In this document: piece after piece, positions 1 to 11,029 of the stretch | How the letters are laid out: each line of letters begins with the position of its first letter | Position numbering within the stretch: the first letter of the stretch is position 1 | Source: Sphagnum magellanicum | Taxonomy: Eukaryota > Streptophyta > Sphagnopsida > Sphagnales > Sphagnaceae | DNA length: 64,000 nucleotides | Direction: 5' to 3' | NCBI GenBank assembly: GCA_021904315.1 | Contig: CM038915.1 | Location: 6,138,001 to 6,202,000 of the forward strand | Position numbers and translations under genes: made by a program | The notes under the pieces: model-generated | The model's database searches: none | The model's input: only the letters and a program-made list of their open reading frames with translations | Told to the model about the DNA's origin: nothing

Positions 1-680
1 TATTTATCTCTACAATAAATAAAGCAGAGTGTTGTCAGAAGGGGATTTTTTTTTTTTGCCCCCAATTTTGTCATCATCAGCTTTAAGCGAAATTTCCTTT
101 TTTTTTCTTTTAAATCCAAGCTTACAAGTTTCAACTCTAAAAATTTAGCGGAATTTGGCGATTTTTCGCCAGGAAACAAAATACTGGACGTGGAAGATTT
201 GACCATTTTTTCCCCCCCAAACAAGAGCAAAATTAGTCAAATTTACACTAGAAAAACACAATTTTCTCAAAATGTTTTTGTTGGAAGAATGATTGGAACT
301 CTTGGTCAGAGTGTTGTCAGATGGGGATTTGTTTTTTCAATTTTGTGATGTCCAAAATTTGGGATTCCCCACCCACCCCCCCCCCCAAATAGCAAAATTA
401 GTCAAAATTTGCACTAGAGAAACACAATTTTCTGGAAATTTTCCCAAATTTCTTGTTGAAAAAAAAATCATGGAAACTCTTGTCAGACCATTTATCTCTA
501 TATATAAAGTAGAGTGTTTTCTGCAGGGGATTTTTAAAATTAATTTTGTGATGTTGAAGATTTGGTGAACTTTTTCCCCCAAAAAATAGCAAAATTAGTC
601 AAATTTACACCAGAAAAACACAACTTTCCCCAAATTTTCTTGGTGGAAAGAAAATCACTGGAACTTGTCAGTTGTCACAA
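1..680. repeat. degenerate tandem repeat, three copies
   Basis: Three diverged copies of one unit follow each other, at roughly 1-295, 296-487 and 488-675. Each carries, in order, a segment like CAGAGTGTTGTCAGA, a GGGGATTTTT run, a C-rich tract, AGCAAAATTAGTCAAATTTA, and a stretch resembling GAAAAACACAATTTTC. Copies differ by many substitutions and by homopolymer-length changes. No coding capacity is convincing; the short ORFs simply follow the repeat. The unit may belong to a larger dispersed element cut by the window start. Confidence 0.6.
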
Positions 681-1010
681 CAATTCTCATTGAAGTAAGT
701 ACTAGGGTAAACCGGCCCATGACCAAACATTTAAGTGTTCAAACTCCAGGGGTTAAGTAATGGGCCATTTTTTGCTCATGGTCTTCAAAGAGATTAGTTG
801 TCCATTGAGCCGGAGCATTAGTAGGCCTTTACAGAAAGTGATTCTGAGCTAGAATGAGAAAGTTATGACCCCCCCAAAATTAGGGTTTAGTGTTAGTGGT
901 GTGCTTCACATTGTTGTTGTTGTTGTTGCTTACATGATAGGATCTCTACTGACGTCAATACAACATCCAGGCTATTTACACCAACTTATAGCAAGCAGTA
1001 GTTTCTTTTG

Positions 1011-1405
1011 GGATAATTTTAATCTGGCCAAAGTGGTGATCATTCATAGGAAGATGGAAGTGACCCTGATCCTAGGAAGATTTAGCCAAATATGGCTACA
1101 AAACCAGAAATAATGATTTAGAACAAAGAATAAAAATGCAAGAGAAAAAATAAATTAATTGCCACAATTCAAAAAACTCGTCATGCATCACACACTGGGA
1201 ATCTGGGATTGCATATGATGAGCTACTTGTTTGATTTTTTATATCCCCCTTTACATGACTCAAAATAATTACCCTGGCCTTGGGTAAAGGCAAATGTCAT
1301 ATATATATAGCATATGGGTTAGTGCCTTTTGTTTTTCCCTTAATTTTGTGATACAGGCAAGGTGGCAATCATCCATAAGCTGAATTAGCCAAATTTGGCT
1401 ATTAA
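1011..1405 (+). repeat. two copies of a ~75-bp dispersed motif
   Basis: Copies at about 1011-1095 and 1340-1405 share the order GGCCAAAGTGGTGATCAT or GGCAAGGTGGCAATCAT, CCATAAG-like spacer, then TTAGCCAAATTTGGCTA. The same motif recurs at about 22,955-23,030 (+) and, reversed, at about 27,440-27,515 and 55,930-56,005. In three copies it sits next to TTTTGTGAT. It is probably the conserved part of a small non-autonomous element. Confidence 0.5.
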
Positions 1406-1984
1406 AAATGAAAGGGAAAAAAATAACATTTAAAAATATTTTTTGACTACCCTACTTGAACCATATGTATAGAAGAAATATGGCAATATTTTAAAGGTCC
1501 AAAATACTCTAGAAATTTCCTGGGAGTACTTCAGGTGGTAGGATGAGCACATTACATGTAAGGTTCCTTTTTGTGTCCTTGTCTATTTTTTTTATTCATA
1601 CGGTATGTCACACATGCCGAGAATCAGCATTGACAAATAATAATAATAATATTGATAGAGAAAAATAACCCTGCATTATGGTCATATGGCCAACACGCAT
1701 GATATTATCACACACCTTGTTGGCAGTTGCGTTTGAAGCGGGTTACTACTGTAGTTACCATGGCAAGTTGGAGACTAATTATATTATTTTCGGAAATGTT
1801 TGAAATTTTATCACCTCAAAAAATTTCAAAGAAAAAAAATTGGGGATGGAAAATAGAGAATCGTAAAGAATATTCTGGAATATTCTGTTTTGTGAAGTGG
1901 AATCGTCAAAAAATAATTTTAAAAAATTAAATATATATAATGCATAATATTTAACACTGGAATGTTAAACGTGCCGTGGTATTG

Positions 1985-2265
1985 TGGTAGTCACATTTGG
2001 CCCGGTGGAAGTGAACCAGCACCCACCAGTGCACCATCCACTGGATGGATGCCCGTTAATACTCAGTTATGGATGAACCTCAACTGAGTTAATGTTTGGT
2101 TTCACCTTGGTAACCAATTTGGTTGGAAATAAGTCTCATACATAGGTAGGTAGGAAAATAGGTAATTACTAGGTAAGTATATGGTTTACACATATGTAAA
2201 TGGCTGTTTTTACGACCTACCTACTAACAACCTGCTCGGGGCTTGTTAGTAGGTAGGTAATTAAA
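1985..2265 (+). repeat. foldback-family fragment with TAGGTAGG/CCTACCTA palindrome
   Basis: It begins with a head motif, GTGAACCAGCACCCACCAGT (1998-2017), that also occurs in the giant palindrome at 14-19 kb and at about 19,450 and 36,447. After it come TAGGTAGG runs (from about 2140) and inverted CCTACCTA runs (from about 2215), followed by TAGGTAGGTAA near 2250. This gives a small inverted repeat around 2140-2260. Confidence 0.45.
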
Positions 2266-4745
2266 AAAAAGCAACTGAGGTAACCACCATGGTTATCTAA
2301 TGAACTGGAACACAACAGAAAACTGTTCTCAGATCATTTATCATCCATCCTTCATGGGGACCTGGTGGGTGTTGGTGCACTGTTGTGTTGTCAGCACGAG
2401 AATGGAGAACAGCAGTGTTGTGTGTGGTGGGTATTTTGAACTTATAGAGAACCGTGAGTTCCGGCTTTCAGAGGACCGCGAAAGGTTCTGGTCATAGTTC
2501 TTCACATAGTTCCTGTTTTTGATAACCGTCCAACAAGGGAAAAATAGCTGCATGGGGGCATGTATGAACACCAGTTGTCTCCGGAGGTGGCCTTATGCCG
2601 CCACCATGGTAGTAGTGCCTGGATGCATGCTATTACCCTGCTGGGAACTGTGATTCTTTCAACCCAAAAAATGGGAATTTATTTGATAAATGTGTTTTTC
2701 TATTATATAAATTCAACTAATTTGGTTCTTTTTTTTGGGAATTTTTTTTCCAAATATCACAAATTGAGAAAAATAAAATCCCTGGCTATGAATGAATGTT
2801 CTATCAATCTTCGCATATGTGTCCATAGTTTGATTAACCCATTGCTTGCCAACCTTTGTTTTCCATGCAATTTTTTTCGCCAAAAGACTCCCTAGAAAAG
2901 GGGTTTGCAAACTATATACCCTAAATTTTGTACCCAAAAAGGCTCTTTCCCAAATCCACCACTACAGTGGGGTAAAGGGTCATAGGAAGAGCCTACATTG
3001 TCGGCTTCCACCAGCTGCATGAACCATAGATGGCGGGGGGATGGAGTACCCATATGTTACAAAGCATAATCTAGCAATTCACAACAAATCAACCTAACAC
3101 CTCCTTGGATTCAAATTTACCTAGCCTTTTAAGGAGGAGATCTCACCTCCTCCACTTAGTAGATATCTATTAGGTTCATCAACTCACCATGCTAATCCTT
3201 GTAGTGTTTGGCACCCCACCATTGTAGCATGTTGCAAATCAAAATGTCACTTCGATCTCCTCAAGATGTTTTTTTTGTTCACATTCAAGACTCATCACTC
3301 TTCGAGTTTGGAACTTGAAAGTTAGTTGTTGGAACTTGGCAATAAAATTTTAGAGTTTAATGTCATCGACTAGTGTTGTGATTTCATAAGGTACAATGCT
3401 TTGAGGGTTGAATCTGATTATGGTGCTTGAAAGTTAATGAACAAGCATGCTTACCCAAACATATAACATTGGTGGTGCTTATTGCAAGATCCATGGTCCA
3501 TTTTCAAAATTGTTGTTAAATGGGGTGAAAGAACATCTCAATGACCCCTTTCAGCCTTTTTTTGGGTCTAGTATTATAACATATATTTCCAAAAGTTTGG
3601 TGCATTTAATTCTGGGTTTAATTTTTGGGCTTTAAGATTACAATTTTCACAAAGCTAATGTTATATATATATATAGAAATAAATGAATAAATTTAATCAT
3701 TTCAATTCAAAGAATCATGGATATAATTATGGCATACATAATATAACATTGCTCATTTCAAATTTCAATCTACACTAGGTATTTGGTGTGATTAATCATT
3801 CAAATAAGTGTTTTAAATGGATTTTATGTATTAGCCCAACTCATAATGCTTATAGTCACCTTGCATTTAAAAGTGATTATTTGTCAAAATTTCAAATCAC
3901 ATACATATAGTGAACATCTTGAAAAAACTCCATTTGTGAGATGAAAATTATCAAACTTTTCACATGATTGACAAACATGGAATCACATGTGAAATAAATA
4001 TTATAAATTTTATAAAGGTTTTTAATCATTTCAATTGTTTTTGGAACATATTTTCATTTTCCAATGCATAATTATAAGTATTATTTTCATGCAAATATAT
4101 TCCAATCCATCATGGTATACATAAAAAATATTATTTTATTTTTATTTTTTATTTTATTGCTTGGATTATGCTTGACCATAATAGGTATCAAGGACAAGAA
4201 AAATGAAAAACACAATTTGCAAAAGACTATATGAACTTGACAAACAAAGAATCTAACAATAAATAATAACTAAATGATTTTATTGCTTGAACAAGGTGTG
4301 ATGCAAGCTAAACATGAAATCCTTTTATAAATTTTTATAACTTTGAAAAATGTATTATTCATGGATTTTCTTGAAAAAAATTAAAAATTCTAAACACATT
4401 TCTCAAGGATATTTTCGAAAACTTTTATAAACTTCTTTTATTGTTTACAAATATGCAAAAATATTGTGAATTTTTAAAACCTTGATATGGTTTAAGTTCA
4501 AAAACATTACAATGGGCTTTTATAAATACGGCTACCATAATGTGCTTTCACCCAATGACAATGGACAAGGTAAGTTTCCTCAACTATGGATTTTGCAATT
4601 ACAATGTAAGGTTGGGTAAAATCATAATCAATGGAGCCATCCAAGTGATTGAACACTCCTTAAATTTACATTGTATATTTGAAAAATCACAAAGGAAGCA
4701 TAATAGTTTGGATTGTCATAAATTTTTGGGGAATATTTTTCATTA
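2266..4745. other. no gene recognised; AT-rich repeat-derived sequence
   Basis: Only short ORFs with no family features. The stretch 3300-4700 lies upstream of the chromovirus protease and would be expected to hold gag and the 5' LTR, but I could recognise neither. The element is therefore 5'-truncated or decayed beyond reading by eye. A short (TA)n run lies near 3660-3675. Confidence 0.5.
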
Positions 4746-4845
4746 ATTAAAAAATTTACATGCTCAAAGTGTCATATTTCAAAATGTTACCATTGGTCCC
4801 CACATTATCAAGGTTATCTTCAATGTCATTTCATCTTCAAGAAAT
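4746..4845 (+). pseudogene. Ty3/gypsy chromovirus protease region (upstream piece)
   Basis: In one frame the sequence ending at 4845 reads as the C-terminal part of a retroviral-type aspartic protease (a segment like TIGPHIIKVIFNV). The frame resumes at 5436 beyond an inserted LTR, with a motif resembling the conserved LVILGLPWL strand. The piece is short and identified by pattern only. It matters because it shows that pol once ran continuously through the LTR insertion site. Confidence 0.45.
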
Positions 4846-5435
4846 TGTCAAAGACATGAAAAAACATAAGAACAAAAGTTAAAGGAAAGGTTTTAATTTA
4901 ATTTCCAAACAAGGAACAAAACAAGATTACGTGATTCGAAAACAATAATTAAAAACAACATGGAAATGGATCTTTGTTATGCTAACATATGCAAGCATAA
5001 ACATGAAAAGAACAAGACAAGGTTATGTTGCAACATCATGCTTTAGACTAATGTTAAATAAACTGAAGGAAATAAAGTGTCCTATTCCTATTTATACCCT
5101 TTTGGGGACCTAACCCAAGGAAGCTTCTAAGGAGGTTTCTATATGTGCATTGAAAGTAATGAAATTTCTTAAGAACCTTCCTAATTGAAAGTTGATTATG
5201 AGTTAATTGAAATTTAATTAAAAATTAATTTTGACTTAATTAAGAGTCAACTAAAACTTAACTAGGACTTAACTAAAAATTAACTAGGAGTAAACTAAGA
5301 CTTAATTGAGAGTTAATTAAGACTTAATTGAGAATTAATTGAGAATTAACTAGGACTTAACTAGGGGTTATGCATGAACATTATGGATGAATTTTGGCCA
5401 TTGGAAGATGGTGTCTAATGTTTGCATCCATCACA
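4846..5435 (-). mobile_element. reversed solo LTR, same family as the 10.3-kb LTR
   Basis: The reverse complement of this block aligns along its length with the LTR at 10,266-10,921. Shared features are the TGTGATGGATG start (TGTCATGGATG in the other), an array of 11-bp TTAATTA-type units, an AAGCTTCT segment, a TATA box (TATAAATA, here 5089-5096 reversed), ATTAGTCT and a TTTGACA end. It is flanked by GAAAT (4841-4845) and AAAAT (5436-5440), a plausible 5-bp target-site duplication with one change. It interrupts the protease-region reading frame, so it is best explained as a solo LTR left by a later insertion in the opposite direction. Confidence 0.75.
5175..5375. repeat. 11-bp tandem array inside the reversed LTR
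   Basis: About eighteen imperfect units of the type ACTTAATTGAG, AATTAACTAGG or GTTAATTAAG run head to tail. The matching array, reversed, occupies about 10,345-10,545 in the other LTR. It lies upstream of the TATA box when read in LTR orientation, that is, in the U3 region. Confidence 0.65.
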
Positions 5436-6469
5436 AAAATCTTGTCATCATTGGATTATTAATCTACAAGTTGACTGGCATATGAATAGTCTTCATTTTG
5501 ACATAACACAACACAAGGCCTTAGATTGTGAAACCCTTGTCATAAACATGCAAAATTTGAAACATAAGGAAAACGACTTAATGGTACAAGAAGTCCTAGG
5601 TGCCCTAAACCTTAATTTGTTGGAGCAAAATTCTTCATGAAAGTTGCCAAAAGAGGAAATGCATTTTTTATTTATGCTCTTCTCTCACAAGATGCTGAAT
5701 CACATTCACATGAAATTCCTTCTTAATACCAAGAATTTAAAAATGTGTCTGAGAAGAGAAATGTGAACACCTTGCACAAACATTGACCATATGATTGCAC
5801 CATTGATCTTGTGAAAGGAGCACAACTTTCATTTGGACCCATTTATAATTTGTCGTAAGTCGAACTTGTAACACTTCGTGAATACATTGATGAAAACCTC
5901 AAGAAAAGGTTCATTTGACAATCGAAGTTTCCAACTAATGCCCGTATCCTCTTTGTCAAAAAGAAATATAGCTCTTTACGAATGTGTGTCGATTATCATG
6001 GATTGAATTGACTCCCCATCAAGAATCAATACCCTTTGCCTTTGAGCTCAATGTTGTTGGACCAACTCAATCATGTTAAGGTGTACACCAAGATTGATCT
6101 ACATGGAGTATACAATTTGGTGCACATTTGAAAAGGGAATGAATGTAAGACAATGTTCAAAATCCATTATGGCCATTTGGAATATATTATGATGCCATTT
6201 GGTCTTCCTAACGCACTTGTTGTTTTCCAACATCTTATGAACAATGTTTTTCGTGAGTACTTGGATAATTTTGTGGTTTGTTACATTGATGACATCTTCA
6301 TTTTCTCAAACAACATGAAGGATGAGGAATGTCATGTATGTCTAGTTTTGGAGAAGCTTTGGGAGGTTGGATTTAACATAAAATTGGAAAAGTGTAAATT
6401 CCATCAATCTGAAGTGGAATTCCTAGGTTATGGCATATCGAGAGATGACATTTGCATGGATCCTTGTAA
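5436..6469 (+). pseudogene. Ty3/gypsy chromovirus pol, protease end and reverse transcriptase
   Basis: This part encoded the end of the protease and the RT of a Ty3/gypsy retrotransposon, the enzyme that copies element RNA into DNA in cytoplasmic particles. Visible landmarks are a DHTIDLVKGAQLSFGPIYNL-like block near 5785-5850, TLREYIDENL near 5873-5905, a segment like ARILFVKK near 5940-5970, and a later open stretch (6153-6469). That stretch contains MPFGLPNA and the catalytic YIDD box at 6282-6293, then KCKFHQSEVEFLGY. Several stops and frameshifts lie before 6150, so it is a dead copy. The frame is cut at 6469 by a CACTA-like insertion and continues at 8065. Confidence 0.85.
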
Positions 6470-8064
6470 CACTAGTAGAAATCTTGTCATTGCAACTAGC
6501 ACTATGTAATTACATGCTATTAAATGCCATTTGCAACTACATTGGTTATCTATGCAACTAACATGTAACTAGTAGTGTACAAAATGGTCATAAAAATCAT
6601 CACCTAAACTAATACATACCTAGATTAATATATTAAATATATTTATTTAAACTATGTCAAGTAGTTTTATAGCTTTAATACTAAGGCTAAATTCACATTA
6701 ATCAAGGTTAAATTAATTTTGGTTAAACTATTTTTCATTAAATTAATTATGAGCCTAAATTAACCAATGCAAAATTAACTATGAGGCAAAACTAATTTTG
6801 GTTAAATTAACCATGGGAAAACTAATTGTGAGGTTAATTTACTTTGGTTAAACTAACTTTGGATAAACTATTTCTGGTTAAATTATTTTTGGTTAAACTA
6901 ATTATGAAGCTAAACTAACATGACTAAATTAAACATGGTTAAATTAATTAATAAATTTAACCTTGTAGTTACCTTAACTATGGTTAATTGACCCATTAAC
7001 CATTTTAAATTTTATTTCTTAATTATTTAAAAAAAAAATTTAACCCAAAACATTATATTATATTATTATCATTATAGTTAATCACATATAATTATTTTAA
7101 AAATTATAATTATAATTATAATTTCTTAAAAATGACTTGACTATTATTATTCAATATTTATTATTACTATTATTTAATTAATAATATCATTTTTATTCTT
7201 CAATTTTAAAATATATATATTTTTATTATCAATTATGATAATATACCTATGTTTAATAGGTTACACAATTTAACTTACAAATTATTAGCCAAGGCTATGT
7301 AATAATATTAAATTATTATTAATTATGGTAATATATTTGTTGTTAATAGGCTATATTAATTTTCTTATAAGTACTTAGCCTAGGTTAATTAATAACTTAA
7401 TTGATCTACTAATTATTTTAAGCAGTCATGACTATTAAAATGTTATTATCATTCTATTATATTATTATTACCTATTAATTTTTAATACTTATAATATGAT
7501 TAATTTAGCTAGTAGGTAAATTATGTTAATATGGTTATTTCCATGTAGGTTGCAACCACATTAGTTGCATTTGCAATTGAATTTTTTATCCCATATTTTT
7601 TGCCATGGATTCCAATTGCGCACACTTTATAAGTAAATGCATTTGATTTGTTCACAAACCAAGTACGAAATGCCATTTGGGATGGGCCAATGAAAAAGCT
7701 TCAACCTTGAAGACTAAACCCAAAAACAAAATTGGATTATTTTAAACCTATTTATTTTCCTACCTACCTACCTAATTAATTAAAAAATAAAGGATGAATA
7801 GGCTTATAAAATTTCCACGTGTCACCATATAATTAAGCTTCATAAATGAACACATGTCACCATGGGTAACTCTTGTAGCATAATGTAAATGTATAAAATA
7901 TAAATTCATATCATATGTATTATCCTCATACATATTGTCATATACAATTGTTAGTTGTGTGCAACTTGTTTTATGCAACTATGGGGTTTAGCAATTGCAT
8001 GTGTTGCATTCAATTGAAAATTAGTTGCATACGACAATTACAAAATGATAATTTTCTTCTATTG
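6470..8064. mobile_element. non-autonomous CACTA-like DNA transposon
   Basis: The left end CACTAGTAGAAATCTTGTCA and the reversed right end CAATAGAAGAAAATTATCAT are similar terminal inverted repeats. Both are flanked by TAA (6467-6469 and 8065-8067), the 3-bp target duplication expected of CACTA elements. Subterminal TGCAACTA motifs are direct on the left and inverted on the right, also typical. Removing the insert and one TAA re-forms a continuous retrotransposon RT frame. The interior is AT-rich, with a repeated GGTTAAACTAATTTT-type motif (about 6690-6960), and shows no transposase. Confidence 0.8.
6660..6970. repeat. degenerate GGTTAAACTA repeats within the CACTA-like element
   Basis: Some fifteen loosely spaced copies of GGTTAAA(C/T)TAATTTTGG-like units occur in mostly the same direction. 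Similar TTAAACTAA-rich sequence recurs at about 60,560-61,010. Confidence 0.5.
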
Positions 8065-10251
8065 TAAGGTTCAAACCATTGTTGATTAGGCTATTTTAGC
8101 TTTTATTCGAAATGTCTAATGTTTTTTTGGATTTGCTAACTTTTATTGACATTTCATTGCCCACTATTTTTTAATAATGACACCTCTTATTTGGTTGATT
8201 ATGAAGGATTAACCTTTTTCTTGCAAAGTTGAAGCTAATAATGCCTTTCAGTCTTTGAAAGCTTCTTTCATGAATGCCCCACTCTTGATTCATGTAAACC
8301 TTTCCAAACCTTTTGTTTGAGAGACGGACACTTCCAATTTTGTAATAGGTGCCATGCTCTCACAACTTGGAAAATACAATCTTCTTCATCCAGTAGGCTT
8401 TCGTTTTTGAAAGTTTTCTTTTGCGAAGATTAATTATGAAATTCATAATAATTTTTTTTTAGCCATTGTGGATGCCTTTGAAAAATAAAATCATTTGCTT
8501 AAAGGAGTTCAACATGAAATCATTATGTATTCAAACCATAAGAACTTGTAGTATTTCATGACAACTTGTGTGTTGAATTGACGCCAAGCTCAATGGGCAT
8601 TATCCTTGTTTTGATTTTAATTTGTCTTCACATATTGTTTTAGGTGCCAATAAGAGAAACTTGATGCGTTGTTTCGTTGCTTGTACTTCGTGCCTAAAAA
8701 GGGAGATGCAACTTACGAATAAAAATGTGATGTCATTTTCAAGCTTGAACATTTTTGATTTCAGGCATTATCGGTAATTTTTGATGACACAACCTTTTTT
8801 TGTCAAATTTGTGAAAATTTGAAAAATGACCTTTTTGTTGTTGACATTGAAAGCTAATTAAGGAGTCATAATCAATTATAGTATTTTTCCAATGATCGTG
8901 CTAAGCTTGAGTTTCAAAATGGTCTACTTTATTGTGATGGTTTTTTACATGTTCTTGATGGCCCTGCATGATTTCAAATTCTCTAGGCAAGGCACAATGT
9001 TTTAATTACATGCCATTTTAGATTCAACAAAACCATGGAATTAATATCTCAAGATTATTGGTGGCCACAACTTTGGAAGTATGTGAAAGAACTTGTTGGA
9101 TCTTGCGATGTTTGTGTTCGAACAAAGAATCTTTGTCATTGCCCCCATGGTCTCCTTGAACCATTACTGATCCCTACATCCTTGTGATCTTTAATTTCCA
9201 TGGATCTCATCACAGACCTCCCACCTTTTAAACTCCATCTTGGTGGTGGTGTACCATTTGACGAAGATGGCTTATTTCATTTTATGTACCAAAACAATAA
9301 TTAATGAAGGAATAGCCAAGTTATTCCTTTTTCATGTTTTTTGGTATCATAATGTTCTTGAAGATATTGTTTCTTATCATGGGCCTCAATTTGCATCCAA
9401 GTTTTGGAAGCAATTCTTTGTTCAAACTTTTAGGTGTGAAAATGAAGTTGTCATCAACTTTCCACCCCAAACGGAAGGGTAAACAAAACGGGTCAATCAA
9501 GTTTTGGAACAATATTTACAACGTATAACCGAAATAATTGGTCAAAATTCTTGGCCATGGCAGAGTTTACCTACAATAACATAATGCACTCATCAACCCA
9601 ACAAACGCCTTTATTTGTAAATCATGGTTTACACCGCAAGTTTGACATTCAAGGTGTGCACAAAGTTTTGAATCCAATAGCTAAGGATTGAACCATCTTG
9701 TTAGCAGATGTTCGAGCTCAACTTGTATCTAAACTTGATAAAACGCAAAGGTGACAAACGAAAAATGTTGATGAACATCGAAAGGAACAACCCAACTTCA
9801 AGATCGGGGATTAGGTTTGATTTTGACAACAACATATCAGAATACAAGGCCATTAAAAAAGTTAGATCATTAAAGGTTAGGTGCCTTTCTCATTATGAAA
9901 CAAATCAATGTCATGGCATTCCAATTCAAGCTTTTATGTTTTATGATAATCCATTTTATGTTTCATGTTTCTTTGTTGCAACCTTACCACACATCTACCA
10001 TTCTAGGAAGAATCCATGATCCCCCTCCACCTATTAAAGTCGATGGTGAACATGAATATGAAGTGGAAGACATTTTGGATTCATGGGTCTCTAATTGCTA
10101 ATTCCAGTATCTTGTTCATTGGCATGGGTATGATGTGAGCGAATACATTTGGGAACCATTTAAAAACCTATCAAATATTATGGAGAAGGTGCATGAATTT
10201 CATAATGATATCCAAACAAACCCATGTCCGTTCTTTGTGAAACTTGTCATT
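8065..10251 (+). pseudogene. Ty3/gypsy chromovirus pol: RNase H, integrase, chromodomain
   Basis: This is the second half of the interrupted pol. About 8190-8700 resembles RNase H (blocks like APLLIHV, SNFVIGAMLSQ, INYEIHN). About 8990-9170 holds the integrase zinc-binding part, with WWPQLWKYV and a CDVCVRTK pair of cysteines. About 9240-9500 holds the integrase core, with a YHGPQF-like block and a frame-shifted FHPKRKGK segment. About 10,045-10,230 reads as a chromodomain (EYEVEDILDS, then YLVHWHGYD and IWEPFKNL) with one internal stop. The chromodomain places it among chromoviruses, whose integrase is tethered to modified histone tails. Stops and frameshifts are frequent, so it is inactive. 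Confidence 0.85.
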
Positions 10252-10265
10252 AGAAAAGGAAGTGA
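10252..10265 (+). promoter_or_regulatory. polypurine tract of the chromovirus
   Basis: AGAAAAGGAAGTGA is all purine except one T and abuts the TGTCA start of the 3' LTR. That is where plus-strand DNA synthesis is primed in LTR retrotransposons. It fixes the LTR start at 10,266. Confidence 0.75.
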
Positions 10266-10921
10266 TGTCATGGATGTAATGCCATGGGGTTCATTTTTTG
10301 AATGTTCATCCATGACTTTTATTGAATTTTTACCTAATTATTAATTTAGTTTTAGTTCATTTTAAATTAACTTCTAGTTAATTCACAGTTAACTTCTAGT
10401 CAACTTCAAGTTAAGTTCCAATTAAACTATTAATTAACTCGCAATTAAGTTTTAGTTAATTTAATTAACTCTTAATTAAATTTTAATTAAGCTTAATTAA
10501 GTCTCAAGGAAGTTTTAATTAAGTTTCAATTAAGTCATAATTAACTTTCAGTTAGAAAGGCTTTGAAGAAGCTTCTTTACTCGATGCACACATAGAAGTC
10601 TCTTTAGAAGCTTCTTTGAACTAAGTCCTCAAAAAAGTATAAATATAAGTGGGACCCCTCATTTCCTTTAATTTGTTTAACATTAGTCTTAGGCACGATC
10701 TTACACCATAGCCTTGTCATGTTTTTTTCATGTTCATGTTTGCATATGTGAGTATAATAAAAAATTGTTTTCCATGTTGGTCTTGCACATCTCCTGTTTT
10801 TATTCTAATTTCTTGTGTTCTTATTTTTGAATCACATAATTTTTATTTTTTTCCTTGTTTCAAAATTAAACTTAAACCTTTCTTTTAACCTTTGTTTTTG
10901 TGAATCTTCGTGTCCTTGACA
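10266..10921 (+). mobile_element. chromovirus 3' LTR
   Basis: It starts TGTCA and ends TGACA, a 5-bp inverted terminus, directly after a polypurine tract. A TATA box, TATAAATA, lies at 10,638-10,645. Upstream of it is the 11-bp TTAATTA array of U3 (about 10,345-10,545), and downstream is a T-rich segment. It aligns in reverse with 4846-5435 over the full length, the other copy being shorter by about 66 bp. The matching 5' LTR of this element was not found. Confidence 0.8.
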
Positions 10922-10943
10922 CCTAACCCATCAACTTAGGGTG

Positions 10944-11026
10944 CAAATGTGAAGATTTGAACCTTTCACCTCCTTTCACATTTCCATGTTAAGGAACAAG
11001 TCTTTAACCATTAAACCATTATTTAA
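10944..11026 (-). pseudogene. tRNA-like relic or SINE head
   Basis: Read on the minus strand it shows an A-box-like TGGTTTAATGGTTAAAG, a long variable-arm-like spacer, and a B-box-like GGTTCAAATCT (reverse of 10,953-10,963). The T-arm pairs only partly and no acceptor stem forms, so it is not a working tRNA gene. A similar relic lies at about 60,434-60,512. It may be a decayed tRNA copy or the head of a SINE. Confidence 0.4.
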
Positions 11027-11029
11027 ATG

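Noticed and set aside
4846-10921. A single DNA transposon with ~600-bp terminal inverted repeats
   Set aside because: The repeats carry LTR features (TG...CA ends, TATA, polypurine tract) and the left one interrupts pol; a reversed solo LTR explains it better.
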